Origin: Mycobacteriales bacterium
Lineage (GTDB): Bacteria; Actinomycetota; Actinomycetes; DATLTS01
DNA length: 64,000 nt
Assembly: GCA_035533475.1 (NCBI GenBank)
Contig: DATLTS010000006.1
Coordinates: 1 to 64,000 of the forward strand
Direction of reading: 5' to 3'
Shown here: piece by piece, positions 1 through 8,248 of the stretch
How the letters are laid out: every line of letters begins with the position of its first letter
Position numbering within the stretch: position 1 is the first letter of the stretch
Made by a program: the position numbers and the translations under genes
The notes under the pieces: model-generated
Database searches by the model: none
Seen by the model: only the letters and a program-made list of their open reading frames with translations
What the model was told of the DNA's origin: nothing

Positions 1-348
1 GTCGACGTGGACTCGGTGGTCAGCCGGGTCGACGTCGACAAGCTGATCGACCGGGTGGACGTCGAGAAGATCATCGAGCGTGTCGATGTCGAGAAGATCA
101 TCCAACGGGTCGACATCGACGGGCTGATGGAGAGGACCGAGCTCGGCTCGATCATCGCCAGGTCGACCAGCGGGGTGGCCTCGGAGGTGCTGGACGTGGT
201 CAGGGCCCAGGGAGTCGGCCTCGACGACTTCTTCGGCCGCCTGGTCAACCGCGTCCTCCGCCGCCATGCGGAGGACCTGCCCCTCGGCCCGCCCACCCTG
301 GTAGGCCCACCCCAGGTTCGGGCCGAGCTCACCGCGGGGGCCGGCTGA
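1..348 (+). CDS. C-terminal part of a nine-residue-repeat protein (5' end outside window)
   Basis: The frame is open from base 1 and a stop at 346-348 ends it, so the N-terminus lies upstream. About the first 50 residues are a nine-residue repeat of the form R-V-D-V-(D/E)-K-(L/I)-I-(D/E/Q), with at least four clear copies and two degenerate ones. A tail follows that ends in a basic N-R-V-L-R-R segment. Repeat proteins like this are commonly found directly upstream of, or fused to, RDD-family membrane proteins in actinobacteria, and here the stop overlaps the RDD start by one base. The function is unknown; pairing with the RDD protein at the membrane is an inference from coupling. Confidence 0.7.
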   Translation, partial: VDVDSVVSRVDVDKLIDRVDVEKIIERVDVEKIIQRVDIDGLMERTELGSIIARSTSGVASEVLDVVRAQGVGLDDFFGRLVNRVLRRHAEDLPLGPPTLVGPPQVRAELTAGAG

Positions 349-869
349 TGGCCCCGGCCTCCACCGTCGCTCCCATCGAGGGCCGACAGGGCCACTACGC
401 CGGGGCGGTCAGCCGGCTGGTGGCGTTCGGCGCCGACGTGGGCGCCTCGTGGGGCCTGTTCACCCTCGGCGCGGCCGCCCTGGCCTTCTCCGTCCAGCTG
501 GTCAGCGGGCACAATTTCTCCCTCAGCAGCCACCAGATCGTCTCGCTGGTCGCGCTGGTGGTCTGGGAGTTCGTCTATTTCGCCTACCAATGGGCGTCGG
601 GCGGGAAGACCATCGGGATGGCCCTCCTCGGGATCCGGGTGGTCAGGACCGACGGGTCTCCCATCGGCCCCCGACAGGCGGTGGTCCGGACCCTGACGCT
701 CCCCCTCAGCTTCCTGCTCCTCGGGTTGGGGTTCATCGGCATCCTCACCAACCGCGACCGCCATGCGCTGCACGACCGCCTGGCCGGCACGGCGGTGGTC
801 TACTCGTGGGACGCCCGGGCCGCCCGGCTCCGCTGGTTGGCCAAGAAGGAGATCCCCACCTCGGCCTGA
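348..869 (+). CDS. RDD family membrane protein
   Basis: A 173-residue integral membrane protein starting with an ATG that overlaps the previous stop, so translation is coupled. Three hydrophobic segments lie roughly at residues 22-50, 60-80 and 105-130. The RDD hallmark is visible: an arginine in the first helix region, G-K-T-I-G-M around residues 86-91, and D-R-H-A-L-H-D-R-L-A-G-T near 136-147. RDD proteins are small membrane proteins, some linked to ion transport, but the substrate cannot be read from sequence. The N-terminal repeat partner just upstream is the usual neighbour. Confidence 0.85.
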   Translation: MAPASTVAPIEGRQGHYAGAVSRLVAFGADVGASWGLFTLGAAALAFSVQLVSGHNFSLSSHQIVSLVALVVWEFVYFAYQWASGGKTIGMALLGIRVVRTDGSPIGPRQAVVRTLTLPLSFLLLGLGFIGILTNRDRHALHDRLAGTAVVYSWDARAARLRWLAKKEIPTSA

Positions 870-901
870 GGCCCGGCGGTTGTGCCAGGGTTTTGGTCGT
901 G

Positions 902-928
902 CGCAACCGAACCGCGCCCGCCGGTGTT
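902..928 (+). promoter_or_regulatory. Possible ECF-type promoter
   Basis: GCAACC at 902-907 followed about 15-16 bases later by a GTGTT element resembles the -35/-10 pattern used by ECF sigma factors. It lies directly upstream of the ECF sigma gene and would allow autoregulation. This is a visual match only; no transcription data support it. Confidence 0.3.
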
Positions 929-937
929 GAGAAGGGC

Positions 938-1579
938 ATGTACGCGGTCCCCACCTCCACCGCCTGTCCTGCCCCCGGCCCCCTGCCGCCGGACAAGGTC
1001 CTGCAGTCGGAAGTGCCGGCGTCGGAGGTGGACGCGGTGTTCATGACCCTGTTCGAGGAACATCGGGATCGGGTCTACTCGACGGCGCTCCGGCTCACCG
1101 GCCGGCGCCACGACGCCGAGGACCTGGTCGCCGAGGCCTTCCTCCGTGCCTACCGGTCGCTTTCCGGCTTCGACCACGAGCGGCTCGAGACGCTGCAGCC
1201 CCGGGCCTGGCTGACGGCCATCGTGGTCAACCAGTGGCGGAATCAGCGCCGTACCGCCTCCCGCCGGCCCGCCACGGTGTCCTCGAATGCCTTCCCGGAC
1301 GCAGATCACGTCGATGTGCTCCCCGGCGTCGAGCACCGGGTCGAGGTCCACGCTGACGGCGACCGCCTCGCCGCCATGCTCGTCGGGCTGCCAGAGCGCC
1401 AGCGGATCGCGGTGGTGCTCCGGTACATCGGCGATCTCCCGGTGGGGGAGGTCGCCGAGGTGATGGGGTGCCCGACCGGAACCGTCAAGTCCCTGATCAG
1501 CCGCGGGCTGGCCCGGCTCCGGCCGGGCGAACCGGGTGCAGGGATCCGCGAAGCGACCGATGGAGGAGCACTCCGATGA
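938..1579 (+). CDS. ECF-type RNA polymerase sigma-70 factor
   Basis: A 213-residue sigma factor. Region 2 is recognisable at L-F-E-E-H-R-D-R-V-Y through D-A-E-D-L-V-A-E-A-F, and region 4 at L-P-E-R-Q-R-I-A-V-V-L-R-Y followed by G-T-V-K-S-L-I-S-R-G-L-A-R-L. I chose the ATG at 938; an internal ATG at 1043 would give a shorter 178-residue form starting just before region 2. The stop overlaps the start of the methyltransferase gene by four bases (ATGA). No anti-sigma gene adjoins it. The coupling to two alkylation-repair genes suggests that it controls a DNA alkylation response, which is an inference. Confidence 0.85.
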   Translation: MYAVPTSTACPAPGPLPPDKVLQSEVPASEVDAVFMTLFEEHRDRVYSTALRLTGRRHDAEDLVAEAFLRAYRSLSGFDHERLETLQPRAWLTAIVVNQWRNQRRTASRRPATVSSNAFPDADHVDVLPGVEHRVEVHADGDRLAAMLVGLPERQRIAVVLRYIGDLPVGEVAEVMGCPTGTVKSLISRGLARLRPGEPGAGIREATDGGALR

Positions 1580-2340
1580 CCGCCACCGATGACCGACGAC
1601 TGATCAGCGCCTTGTCGGTGCTCTCCGTCCCGGCGCCCCCCGATCTGGCCGAACGGATCGTGGCCCACTGGGCCTACGTCGAAGGTCCGACCGTCGACGT
1701 CTACGTCGCCTTCAGCAACGCCGGTATCTCGAGCGTCGTGCCGGCGCCGAGTGTCTCGGGCGCGGGCGAGTTCGCCAGGGCCTTCCGCCACCGGTTCGGC
1801 CGTCCCCTCCTCGCCGCCGATGGTCCTCCGGACGGGGTCGGGGAGGCCCTGCGGACCGGCAGCGCCCTCGACCTCCGGTTCGATCTCAGCGGCCGGACCC
1901 TTTTCGAACAGGATGTGCTCGGTACCGCCCTGGAGATCCCGCCGGGCGAGGTCCGTCCCTACTCGTGGATCGCCCACCGGATAAACCGGCCCCGGGCGGT
2001 CCGGGCGGTCGGCACCGCCCTCGGCCACAATCCCGTTCCCGTCCTGATCCCCTGCCACCGGGTGATCCGGTCCGATGGCGACATGGGTCAGTACGGGTTC
2101 GGCCGTGGGCTCAAGCGACAATTGCTCGACGGCGAGGGAGTCGATGTGGACCTGGTCCTTTCGATGGTGCGCCAGGGGGCAAACTACGTGGGCGACGACG
2201 CCGGCCGGGTGGTCTGCATGCCGACCTGCCACCGGATGCTCTCGGTCGGTGGGGAGCGCCGCCGCGGCTTCCGCTCGCTGGCCGAGGCCAAAGCGGAGGG
2301 CTACCGGCCGTGCCCGAGTTGCCGGCCGGCCGGTCGGTAG
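1576..2340 (+). CDS. O6-alkylguanine-DNA methyltransferase fused to a C-terminal Ada-type zinc domain
   Basis: A 254-residue protein. The methyltransferase core contains the active-site motif P-C-H-R-V-I with Cys160, which accepts the alkyl group from O6-alkylguanine, preceded by P-x-G-x-V-x-x-Y-S-W. After the core comes a domain with C214-x3-C218 and C246-x2-C249 plus Y-R-P-C-P-S-C, matching the zinc site of the Ada N-terminal domain that takes methyl from phosphotriesters. In E. coli Ada this domain is N-terminal and followed by an AraC-type DNA-binding domain; here it is C-terminal and I see no DNA-binding helix pair. The gene is translationally coupled to the upstream ECF sigma factor, which may have taken over the regulatory role. 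AlkB follows. Confidence 0.85.
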   Translation: MTATDDRRLISALSVLSVPAPPDLAERIVAHWAYVEGPTVDVYVAFSNAGISSVVPAPSVSGAGEFARAFRHRFGRPLLAADGPPDGVGEALRTGSALDLRFDLSGRTLFEQDVLGTALEIPPGEVRPYSWIAHRINRPRAVRAVGTALGHNPVPVLIPCHRVIRSDGDMGQYGFGRGLKRQLLDGEGVDVDLVLSMVRQGANYVGDDAGRVVCMPTCHRMLSVGGERRRGFRSLAEAKAEGYRPCPSCRPAGR

Positions 2341-2371
2341 TACCGGCCGTGCGGGTGACCCGGGCCATCCG

Positions 2372-3067
2372 GTGACCGGGCTGTTCGATCGAGAGCCGGT
2401 GGTGGTTGCCCCGGGCGCCGTCCACCTCCCCGGTTGGCTCGACGGAGACCGTCAGCGTGAGCTGGTCGGTTGGTGCCGGACGTGGTCCGAGGGGGCCGGG
2501 GGTTTCCGATCGCCTCGCATGCCGAGTGGCGGGACGATGTCCGTGCAGATCGTCTGTCTGGGATGGCACTGGTACCCGTACCGCTACTCGAGGACCGTGG
2601 ACGACGGGGACGGCCGGCCGGTGGCCGCCTTCCCCGCCTGGCTGGGCGATCTGGGCCGCCGGGCGGTCGCCGACGCCGATGCCGTCGACGCCACGGTCCT
2701 CGGGCCGGAGCCCACCGGAGCTGCCGGACGCACCGAGCGATATGAGCCCGATGTGGCCCTGGTCAACTGGTACGGGCCCCGCGCCCGGATGGGCATGCAC
2801 GCCGACCGGGAAGAGTTGAGCCCGGCTCCGGTGGTATCGCTCAGCCTGGGGGACACCGGGGTGTTCCGCTTCGGGACCGTCGCCGGCCGCGGTCGGCCCT
2901 GGACCGACGTGGAGCTCGACTCGGGGGACCTCTTCGTGTTCGGCGGGGCTTCGCGGCGGGCCTTCCACGGCGTGCCACAGGTGGTGGCGGGCACCGGCGA
3001 CCCCTCGCTCGGCGTCGGGAGCGGGCGTCTCAACGTCACGGTCCGCCAGACCGGCCTCCCCGGGTGA
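2372..3067 (+). CDS. alkB: AlkB family 2-oxoglutarate/Fe(II) dioxygenase
   Basis: A 231-residue protein starting with GTG, 31 bases after the methyltransferase stop. The iron triad is present: H143-x-D145 in the H-A-D-R-E segment and His199 in A-F-H-G-V. The 2-oxoglutarate-binding arginines R219 and R225 lie in R-L-N-V-T-V-R. The N-W-Y segment before the first histidine is the family substrate lid region. AlkB removes N1-methyladenine and N3-methylcytosine by oxidative demethylation. Position in the sigma/methyltransferase operon agrees with alkylation repair. The length is close to the roughly 200-220 residues usual for bacterial AlkB. Confidence 0.9.
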   Translation: MTGLFDREPVVVAPGAVHLPGWLDGDRQRELVGWCRTWSEGAGGFRSPRMPSGGTMSVQIVCLGWHWYPYRYSRTVDDGDGRPVAAFPAWLGDLGRRAVADADAVDATVLGPEPTGAAGRTERYEPDVALVNWYGPRARMGMHADREELSPAPVVSLSLGDTGVFRFGTVAGRGRPWTDVELDSGDLFVFGGASRRAFHGVPQVVAGTGDPSLGVGSGRLNVTVRQTGLPG

Positions 3068-3212
3068 GATAGGAGCGGTCGAGGAACCACGCCCCCGCGG
3101 TCCCAACGGCCCGGCGGTGGGGTCCCTCAATCCGCGCCCAATGGCCGAATGCGACCAAATTTGTGGCTCCACCTGGGTGTTTTGGGCGAGTAGTGGGAGG
3201 CGACACCATCTG

Positions 3213-3243
3213 TTGTCAAGTTTCTCGAGGACTGGTCGATACA
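3213..3243 (+). promoter_or_regulatory. Candidate promoter of the TasA-like/SipW locus
   Basis: TTGTCA at 3213-3218 and GATACA at 3238-3243 are plausible -35 and -10 elements with a spacing of 19 bases, about 55 bases before the first gene of the secretion locus. The match is moderate and visual only. A good ribosome-binding site (GGAGG) precedes the start at 3299. Confidence 0.3.
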
Positions 3244-3298
3244 TGGATCCAGGTGGGTCGTCGATCTGCCGTCAAGCGCCTTTCGTCGGAGGAGACCA

Positions 3299-3994
3299 AT
3301 GGATTCGGAAAAGAAGTCACGAAAAGGCGGGCTGATTGCGGCCCTTCTCGGCGTGGCCGCCTTGGGGCTGACCGCCGTCGTCACCCTCGGTGTGACCACG
3401 TTCTCCGCCCAAGTCGGTGGCAGCGGCACCTTCCAGACCGGCACGTTGCTGCTGTCGAAGACGAATGCGTCGGGGACCTGCCTCTCGAGCGGCAACTCGG
3501 CCGGCAGTATCACCACCAACATCAATGCCGCCTGTCCTGGCAGTGACCTCGGCGCTGGCACGACCAATGTGCCTCAGGTCAACCAGACGTCGACGGTGAC
3601 ACTGACCAACCAGGGCTCGATCAATTCAGCCAGTGGGCTCACCCTCACCACCGGAGCCTGCTCGGCCGTCGCCGCCCCGTACGGAGCGTCCGTCCTCAAC
3701 CCCCTGTCATCGGGTAGCGACACCGCCGGCTTCTGCGGCAAGGTCGACATCACCATCTACAACACGACCGCAGGGAAGTGCTTGTACCCGGCGGCCGTGG
3801 GTGCGTGCCCCGCACCGTCGACCGCCAACAACCTCGTCACCTTGGCCTCGGCCAGCCCGTTCACCCTGGCCGCCTCGCTGGCATCCGGTGCGAGCGTCGG
3901 GCTCACCATAACGACGCAGCTCGACGCGTCGGCGACCAACGCCGACCAGGGCCTCGCGGCCAACGCGACCATGACCTACACCCTCGGTCAGTAG
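3299..3994 (+). CDS. TasA/CalY-like secreted subunit, SipW-type signal
   Basis: A 231-residue secreted protein. A basic N-terminus (K-K-S-R-K) is followed by a hydrophobic stretch at about residues 10-33 and then F-S-A-Q-V-G-G-S-G-T-F-Q-T-G-T-L, a layout typical of SipW-processed fibre subunits (TasA, CalY/camelysin). The mature part is rich in Ser, Thr, Ala and Gly, with a few paired cysteines (T-C-L-S-S, G-A-C-S, G-F-C-G, K-C-L-Y-P, G-A-C-P). Its SipW-like peptidase is encoded two genes downstream. The N- and C-terminal blocks are closely similar to those of the next, larger protein. Formation of an extracellular fibre or biofilm matrix is an inference from family. GGAGG precedes the ATG. 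Confidence 0.75.
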   Translation: MDSEKKSRKGGLIAALLGVAALGLTAVVTLGVTTFSAQVGGSGTFQTGTLLLSKTNASGTCLSSGNSAGSITTNINAACPGSDLGAGTTNVPQVNQTSTVTLTNQGSINSASGLTLTTGACSAVAAPYGASVLNPLSSGSDTAGFCGKVDITIYNTTAGKCLYPAAVGACPAPSTANNLVTLASASPFTLAASLASGASVGLTITTQLDASATNADQGLAANATMTYTLGQ

Positions 3995-4019
3995 TCCCGA
4001 AAGTCGGCTCTCATGAGCC

Positions 4020-6203
4020 GTGAACTCACAGAGTGGCGATCAAATGAAACTGATGCGGAGTGGACTGACCCAGGGGCAACCCTGGGTCAGTCCCGTTCTT
4101 GGCCCGTTGATCCTCCTCGGGGTGGTCGCCCTTCTGAGTGGGTCACTGATCGGCTGGGGCGCTGGCTTCTCCGGCCAGATCTCCGGAGTCGGTACGTTCG
4201 GGAGCGGGACCCAGTTGCTCTCCGACACGATCGGGGGCACCAACTGCCTGTCGTCGTCGAACTCGGCGGCGGGGATCACGACCAACCAGGCGACATGCGC
4301 GACGTATCCGCTTTCGACCACCGTGGGCTCGGCGTCGACCACCACGCTCGGTAACCAGGGATCGGTAGCGCCGACATCGGCGTCGGTGGCCACCGGCGGT
4401 ACTTGTGGCGTCCAACAATTCGCCGACACGTCGGCGGCGGGTACCAACACCGGCCTCCCACTCGGCGGTGTGACCTACGGCGCGACCGGACCGAGCCCCT
4501 ACACCGGCACGGCGGCTTCGGTTGCCTTCGACGGCTCCACCGGCTGGGGAGAGACCCTGTCCGGCCTCACCATGCCCACCGATTACACGCTGATGGCGTG
4601 GATCAAGCCCTCTGTACTCGACGGGGTCGTGCTCGGGGCCACCAGCACCCAGTCAAACGGGGCGGCATCGAGCGCAGACCGCATGGTATGGACCGATGCC
4701 GCCGGGCGTCTGGACTTCGGCAACGACGTCACCACGTTGCAGGCAACCGCAGGGTCGGCGCTGGCGGCCGGCACCTGGTATCTCGTCGTGGCCACCAAGT
4801 CGACGACCAACGGTATGGCCCTCTACATCAATGGGGCGTTGGACAGCACCAGTACCTCCACCGGGGCCAAGGCCACGCTGAATTACACGGGCTACTGGCA
4901 TCTGGGCTGGGGCGGTGCGGTCGGTTCGGCGTTCGCCAACCTGCCCACGACCGACTTCTTCGGGGGCGACATCGCCGACGAAGCGGTGTTCCCGACTGCT
5001 CTCAGCGCGGCAGCGGTCACTTCGCTCGCCAGCCAGACGACGCAGTCCGGATTCTCGACTCAGGTCCTCGCCAACGCCCCGACCTCCTACTGGCCGCTGC
5101 AGGACACCGGCACATCCCTGTACTCGGGCGCCATCGCCAACGTGGTCGCCAACAGCGCCGGGACGAGTTACCGGGACGCGTCCAACAACCCCGGCACCAA
5201 CACGGGGACCGGAAAGGGCGCACTCGGCGTAGACGCTTCAGGACCCATCGGCGACGCTGCGACGACCTTCAACGGCACGACCGGCTGGGTCCGGACGGCG
5301 CGGGGCCCGCCGACGGCCTTCTACGCATCACCGGGACCACAGACCTTCTCCATTGCCGGGTGGTTCAAGACCACAACCAGCGGATCGGTCATAGGCTTCA
5401 CCACGCTGCGGTCGAATGCCTCCCCACACATGTGGGATCGCCACATGTGGCTCGATGCGGCCGGACACGTCGTGTTCGGCGTCTACCCGAATAGGATTTT
5501 CGAGGTCAACAGTTCGGCCACGACCGCCAAGAACTACGCCGACGGCAACTGGCACTTCGCCGTGGCCACGGCCGCGCCGGTCTCGGCCACGGTCGGCACG
5601 GTACTGCTCTACGTCGATGGCGTGCTCGTCGCCGGCTCGGTCGGCAACGAGACGATCACCGGCAGTGAACCCGCACAGGTGTACGGGGGTTGGTGGCACC
5701 TCGGGTGGTCGAATGCCCACAGCTCATGGACCGATCAACCGACGAGCGGGTACTGGTCGGGATCGCTCGGCCAGATCGCCGTGTTTCCTTCAGTGCTCAC
5801 TGCGGCTGACGTGTCATCGCTCTACGGCGCATCCTCGGCATCGGCATACCTCAGTGCGGTCACAGGTGGGGTGGCCACCTCCAACGCATTCTGGCCGCTC
5901 GACGAGGAGGCCCAACCCGGGTCTCCTCCATGCACCTACATCGCCATGACCCTTCAGGTCGGGTCGGTGTGTGTCTATCCCATCGCCACCGGCGCGTGCC
6001 CAGCCGTCCCCCCTTCGAATTGGCTGTCGATGAGCTCGTCCATCCCGATAGCGTTGCCGGCACTGAAATTCACAACGGCCACATCGGGCTCCGTTCCGGC
6101 GGCCGCGGTGGGGCTCCATGTCTCTGTCCCGTGGGTGATCACCGACGGGGCCAACGGCCTCTCGTCCCAGTTGACCCACAATTCGGGGTACGTACTCCTG
6201 TGA
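4020..6203 (+). CDS. Large TasA-like secreted protein with two inserted LamG domains
   Basis: A 727-residue secreted protein. After a hydrophobic segment (about residues 25-50) it repeats the scaffold of the preceding subunit (G-T-F-x-x-G-T-x-L-L-S, then N-C-L-S-S-x-N-S-A). The scaffold resumes only near residue 640 with V-G-S-V-C-V-Y-P-I-A-T-G-A-C-P. Between these lie two LamG/concanavalin-like domains, each opening with F-(D/N)-G-(S/T)-T-G-W and containing x-A-W-I-K-P or x-G-W-F-K-T and W-H-L-G-W. LamG domains bind glycans or proteins, so this looks like an adhesive version of the fibre subunit. The GTG at 4020 is used here; an in-frame ATG at 4044 is an alternative. The stop overlaps the peptidase start. 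Confidence 0.75.
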   Translation: MNSQSGDQMKLMRSGLTQGQPWVSPVLGPLILLGVVALLSGSLIGWGAGFSGQISGVGTFGSGTQLLSDTIGGTNCLSSSNSAAGITTNQATCATYPLSTTVGSASTTTLGNQGSVAPTSASVATGGTCGVQQFADTSAAGTNTGLPLGGVTYGATGPSPYTGTAASVAFDGSTGWGETLSGLTMPTDYTLMAWIKPSVLDGVVLGATSTQSNGAASSADRMVWTDAAGRLDFGNDVTTLQATAGSALAAGTWYLVVATKSTTNGMALYINGALDSTSTSTGAKATLNYTGYWHLGWGGAVGSAFANLPTTDFFGGDIADEAVFPTALSAAAVTSLASQTTQSGFSTQVLANAPTSYWPLQDTGTSLYSGAIANVVANSAGTSYRDASNNPGTNTGTGKGALGVDASGPIGDAATTFNGTTGWVRTARGPPTAFYASPGPQTFSIAGWFKTTTSGSVIGFTTLRSNASPHMWDRHMWLDAAGHVVFGVYPNRIFEVNSSATTAKNYADGNWHFAVATAAPVSATVGTVLLYVDGVLVAGSVGNETITGSEPAQVYGGWWHLGWSNAHSSWTDQPTSGYWSGSLGQIAVFPSVLTAADVSSLYGASSASAYLSAVTGGVATSNAFWPLDEEAQPGSPPCTYIAMTLQVGSVCVYPIATGACPAVPPSNWLSMSSSIPIALPALKFTTATSGSVPAAAVGLHVSVPWVITDGANGLSSQLTHNSGYVLL

Positions 6204-7582
6204 GGTATCCGGTGACTGTCGAAGCGGACGATCGGCAGGCGGACCGGGCACCCCTCGAGGATGTCGATCCCGAGAGCGACGCGATCGAATCGACTGCGAG
6301 AGCTGAAGGTGACCCCGTCGCCTTGACGGCGGCCGCGGCCGGCGCGGAGGAGAAGAACAACGCGGAGACCCCTCTTCACCGAGCGGCCCGACGATGGCCG
6401 GCATACTGCATCTCATCAGTGCTCGTTGCGCTCGCCATCACCTGGTCAGGCTGGCTCGTCTCCGGGGGCGGATTGTTCACGGTCGGCTCCCCGTCGATGG
6501 GAATGGCCGCTCCCGTGGGCTCCCTGGTGGCCACCCAGCCGTTGACGCCGTCGGCCGTGTTGCGTGTTGGCGACATCGTGGTGCTGGAGCCCCATCGGGG
6601 GCATTCGTTGACCTACGTGCACCGCATCTACCGGGTCCTTCCCCACGACCGATATCTGACCAAGGGGGACCTCAACCAGGAGCCCGATCCATGGGTCATC
6701 ACCCGTGGCAATGTCATCGGTACGCCTCAGGCCGTCATCCCCGCCATCGGTTGGATCTACAGGTGTGCGCCATGGATGTTCCTCGGCGCCGCCGCTCTGG
6801 TCGCCGTCGCCCTCTTCGTCGGGGAGCGCCAACGGCGCTGGATCCTCGCCTTCGGACCGACAGTGCTGTTCGCTGTCCCCCTTCTGTGGTTTCAGCCGCT
6901 CATAGGGGGATTCCTCTACGGATCCGGGCGTCGGGGTCGTCTCGTGGCGGTGAACCTCGTCAATACCGGCATTCTGCCCGTCCAATATTCGCCAGCCGGG
7001 GGCCGAGTCGTTCATGCGGTGCCAGGACAAGAAGTGCTGGTGACCGGGTTGGTCCCCAAGCACCGCTCGCTCGACATCAGAGTGAGCGCCGCGCTGCCCT
7101 GGTGGGGCTGGGCCCTGGTCGTCCTGGCTTGCCTCTTACCGCTGGTACTGGTGGCTCTGGACGACCGCATGAGGCGGCCCGCCCGGCGTTCCGCAAAGGG
7201 TAACGCTGGCCTCTACCTTCTGGACTCACGACCCGGCGAAATGCTGTCACCTGCGTCCCAGCACGAGGTTCCCGTGCCGACGGATGAGCTCACGTATGAC
7301 CGGGCCGGCAGCAACATCGAACCGTCGCGCGCGAGTGGGACCTTTCCCGGAACCATCAACGGGAACACCGCGAGAGATCCGCTCCCACCGGCGCGCTCTC
7401 ACATCGACCTGGCCCCCGGCCGCAAACGCTGCTCTCGGTGCAGGCTCATCCTCCCGGTGGAGGCGTTCGGGAAGGACAAAGGAAAACCCGATGGGTTGAC
7501 CAGCAGATGCCGAGGGTGCCGGGCTGAGGCCGCACGGCAGCGGAGATCGGCGGCTGTACTCGAGAAGTCCGGTCGGTCCTGA
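6200..7582 (+). CDS. SipW-like signal peptidase with C-terminal Cys4 motif
   Basis: A 460-residue membrane protein of the S26 ER/SipW type. The nucleophile is Ser99 in G-S-P-S-M, the general base is His141 in Y-V-H-R-I (His instead of the Lys of ordinary bacterial LepB), and Asp157 lies in T-K-G-D-L-N. Membrane segments lie at about residues 63-85, 190-207, 213-232 and 297-320. After the last helix a roughly 140-residue tail ends with C411-x2-C414 ... C437-x2-C440, a zinc-ribbon-like motif usually seen next to HNH or endonuclease VII-type domains, not on signal peptidases. The GTG at 6200 overlaps the upstream stop (GTGA); a second in-frame GTG is at 6212. It presumably processes the two upstream secreted subunits. 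Confidence 0.8.
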   Translation: MRYPVTVEADDRQADRAPLEDVDPESDAIESTARAEGDPVALTAAAAGAEEKNNAETPLHRAARRWPAYCISSVLVALAITWSGWLVSGGGLFTVGSPSMGMAAPVGSLVATQPLTPSAVLRVGDIVVLEPHRGHSLTYVHRIYRVLPHDRYLTKGDLNQEPDPWVITRGNVIGTPQAVIPAIGWIYRCAPWMFLGAAALVAVALFVGERQRRWILAFGPTVLFAVPLLWFQPLIGGFLYGSGRRGRLVAVNLVNTGILPVQYSPAGGRVVHAVPGQEVLVTGLVPKHRSLDIRVSAALPWWGWALVVLACLLPLVLVALDDRMRRPARRSAKGNAGLYLLDSRPGEMLSPASQHEVPVPTDELTYDRAGSNIEPSRASGTFPGTINGNTARDPLPPARSHIDLAPGRKRCSRCRLILPVEAFGKDKGKPDGLTSRCRGCRAEAARQRRSAAVLEKSGRS

Positions 7583-7593
7583 CTCCCGACCTC

Positions 7594-7638
7594 GGCCGGC
7601 GGGCGCCCCCGTTCCCGGCCCAAGGGTGCCCGCCGGCC
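7594..7638 (+). terminator. Strong hairpin after the SipW-like gene
   Basis: The arms GGCCGGCGGGC (7594-7604) and GCCCGCCGGCC (7628-7638) are perfect reverse complements. The stem extends inward by four more pairs (one G-U) to 7608/7624, leaving a 15-base loop. It begins 12 bases after the stop codon. There is no T-tract, as is usual for actinobacterial terminators. Confidence 0.6.
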
Positions 7639-8248
7639 CGCCTCCTTCTCAGCGCCGGGGCCTCCGTCGCTCCCCCTGCCGCTCCGGCTCGGACGGTCGC
7701 CTCCCGGGTCCGCGTTTCTGCGCGGTCGGTGCTTTGCTCCCCTCCTGGCCTGCTTCGGCCACCCCCGCCGAGAGGCCGGTGCGGGCGGGGCACTGGCAGA
7801 AGCCGCCGTCCCGGTGGCGACAGCGGCCCTGCGCCGGCAAGCGGGTGCACAGGTCATCTGGGCGCCCAACGGCTACGACGGATTCCGTATGCGCCTGGCC
7901 GAGCTGGCCGGTGTACCGCACCCGCCAGAGTCCTACCGGCGGATCGAGGAGACCGCCGAGCATCGGCGGCCCATTGGCGATCAGTGGCGGCGGATTACCC
8001 CGATCGTTCCAGCGAGGCGTGACCATTCATCACGATCACGATCACGACCACTGACCCCTGACCACCCGACGTGCCAATCAGTAGCGGGTCGTCAGGGCGA
8101 CTCCCTGCCGGCGTTTGGGCCGACCCCTGGACGATGTCCTGCTCGCTGACCGGAGACACCTTCTGTCTCAGTTTGAGGTTGTTAGTGCGGTAACGCCTAC
8201 TTGATTCGAGAGTCTCACTGCATTGTCCGTACTCTCCGAGCAAATCAT
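7639..8248. other. 610-base stretch with no convincing gene
   Basis: Several overlapping frames are open on both strands, but none has a convincing start, ribosome-binding site or family motif. A plus-strand stretch around 7790-8030 reads somewhat like protein (A-Q-V-I-W-A-P-N-G-Y-D-G) and may be a gene remnant. A short CGATCA-type repeat at about 8028-8052 encodes an H-D-H-D-H-D-H tail in one frame. A small hairpin (GAGACA/TGTCTC, 8153-8169) lies about 80 bases beyond the glyA stop and could be a weak glyA terminator. Confidence 0.4.

Noticed and set aside
1-348. The repeated V-D-V-D-K-L-I-D-R region as a novel repeat protein
   Set aside because: Such repeats are a known companion of RDD proteins in actinobacteria, and the gene is cut by the window edge.
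8028-8052. H-D-H-D-H-D-H tail as a metal-binding peptide
   Set aside because: It comes from a short CGATCA repeat at the end of a frame lacking a credible start or upstream domain.
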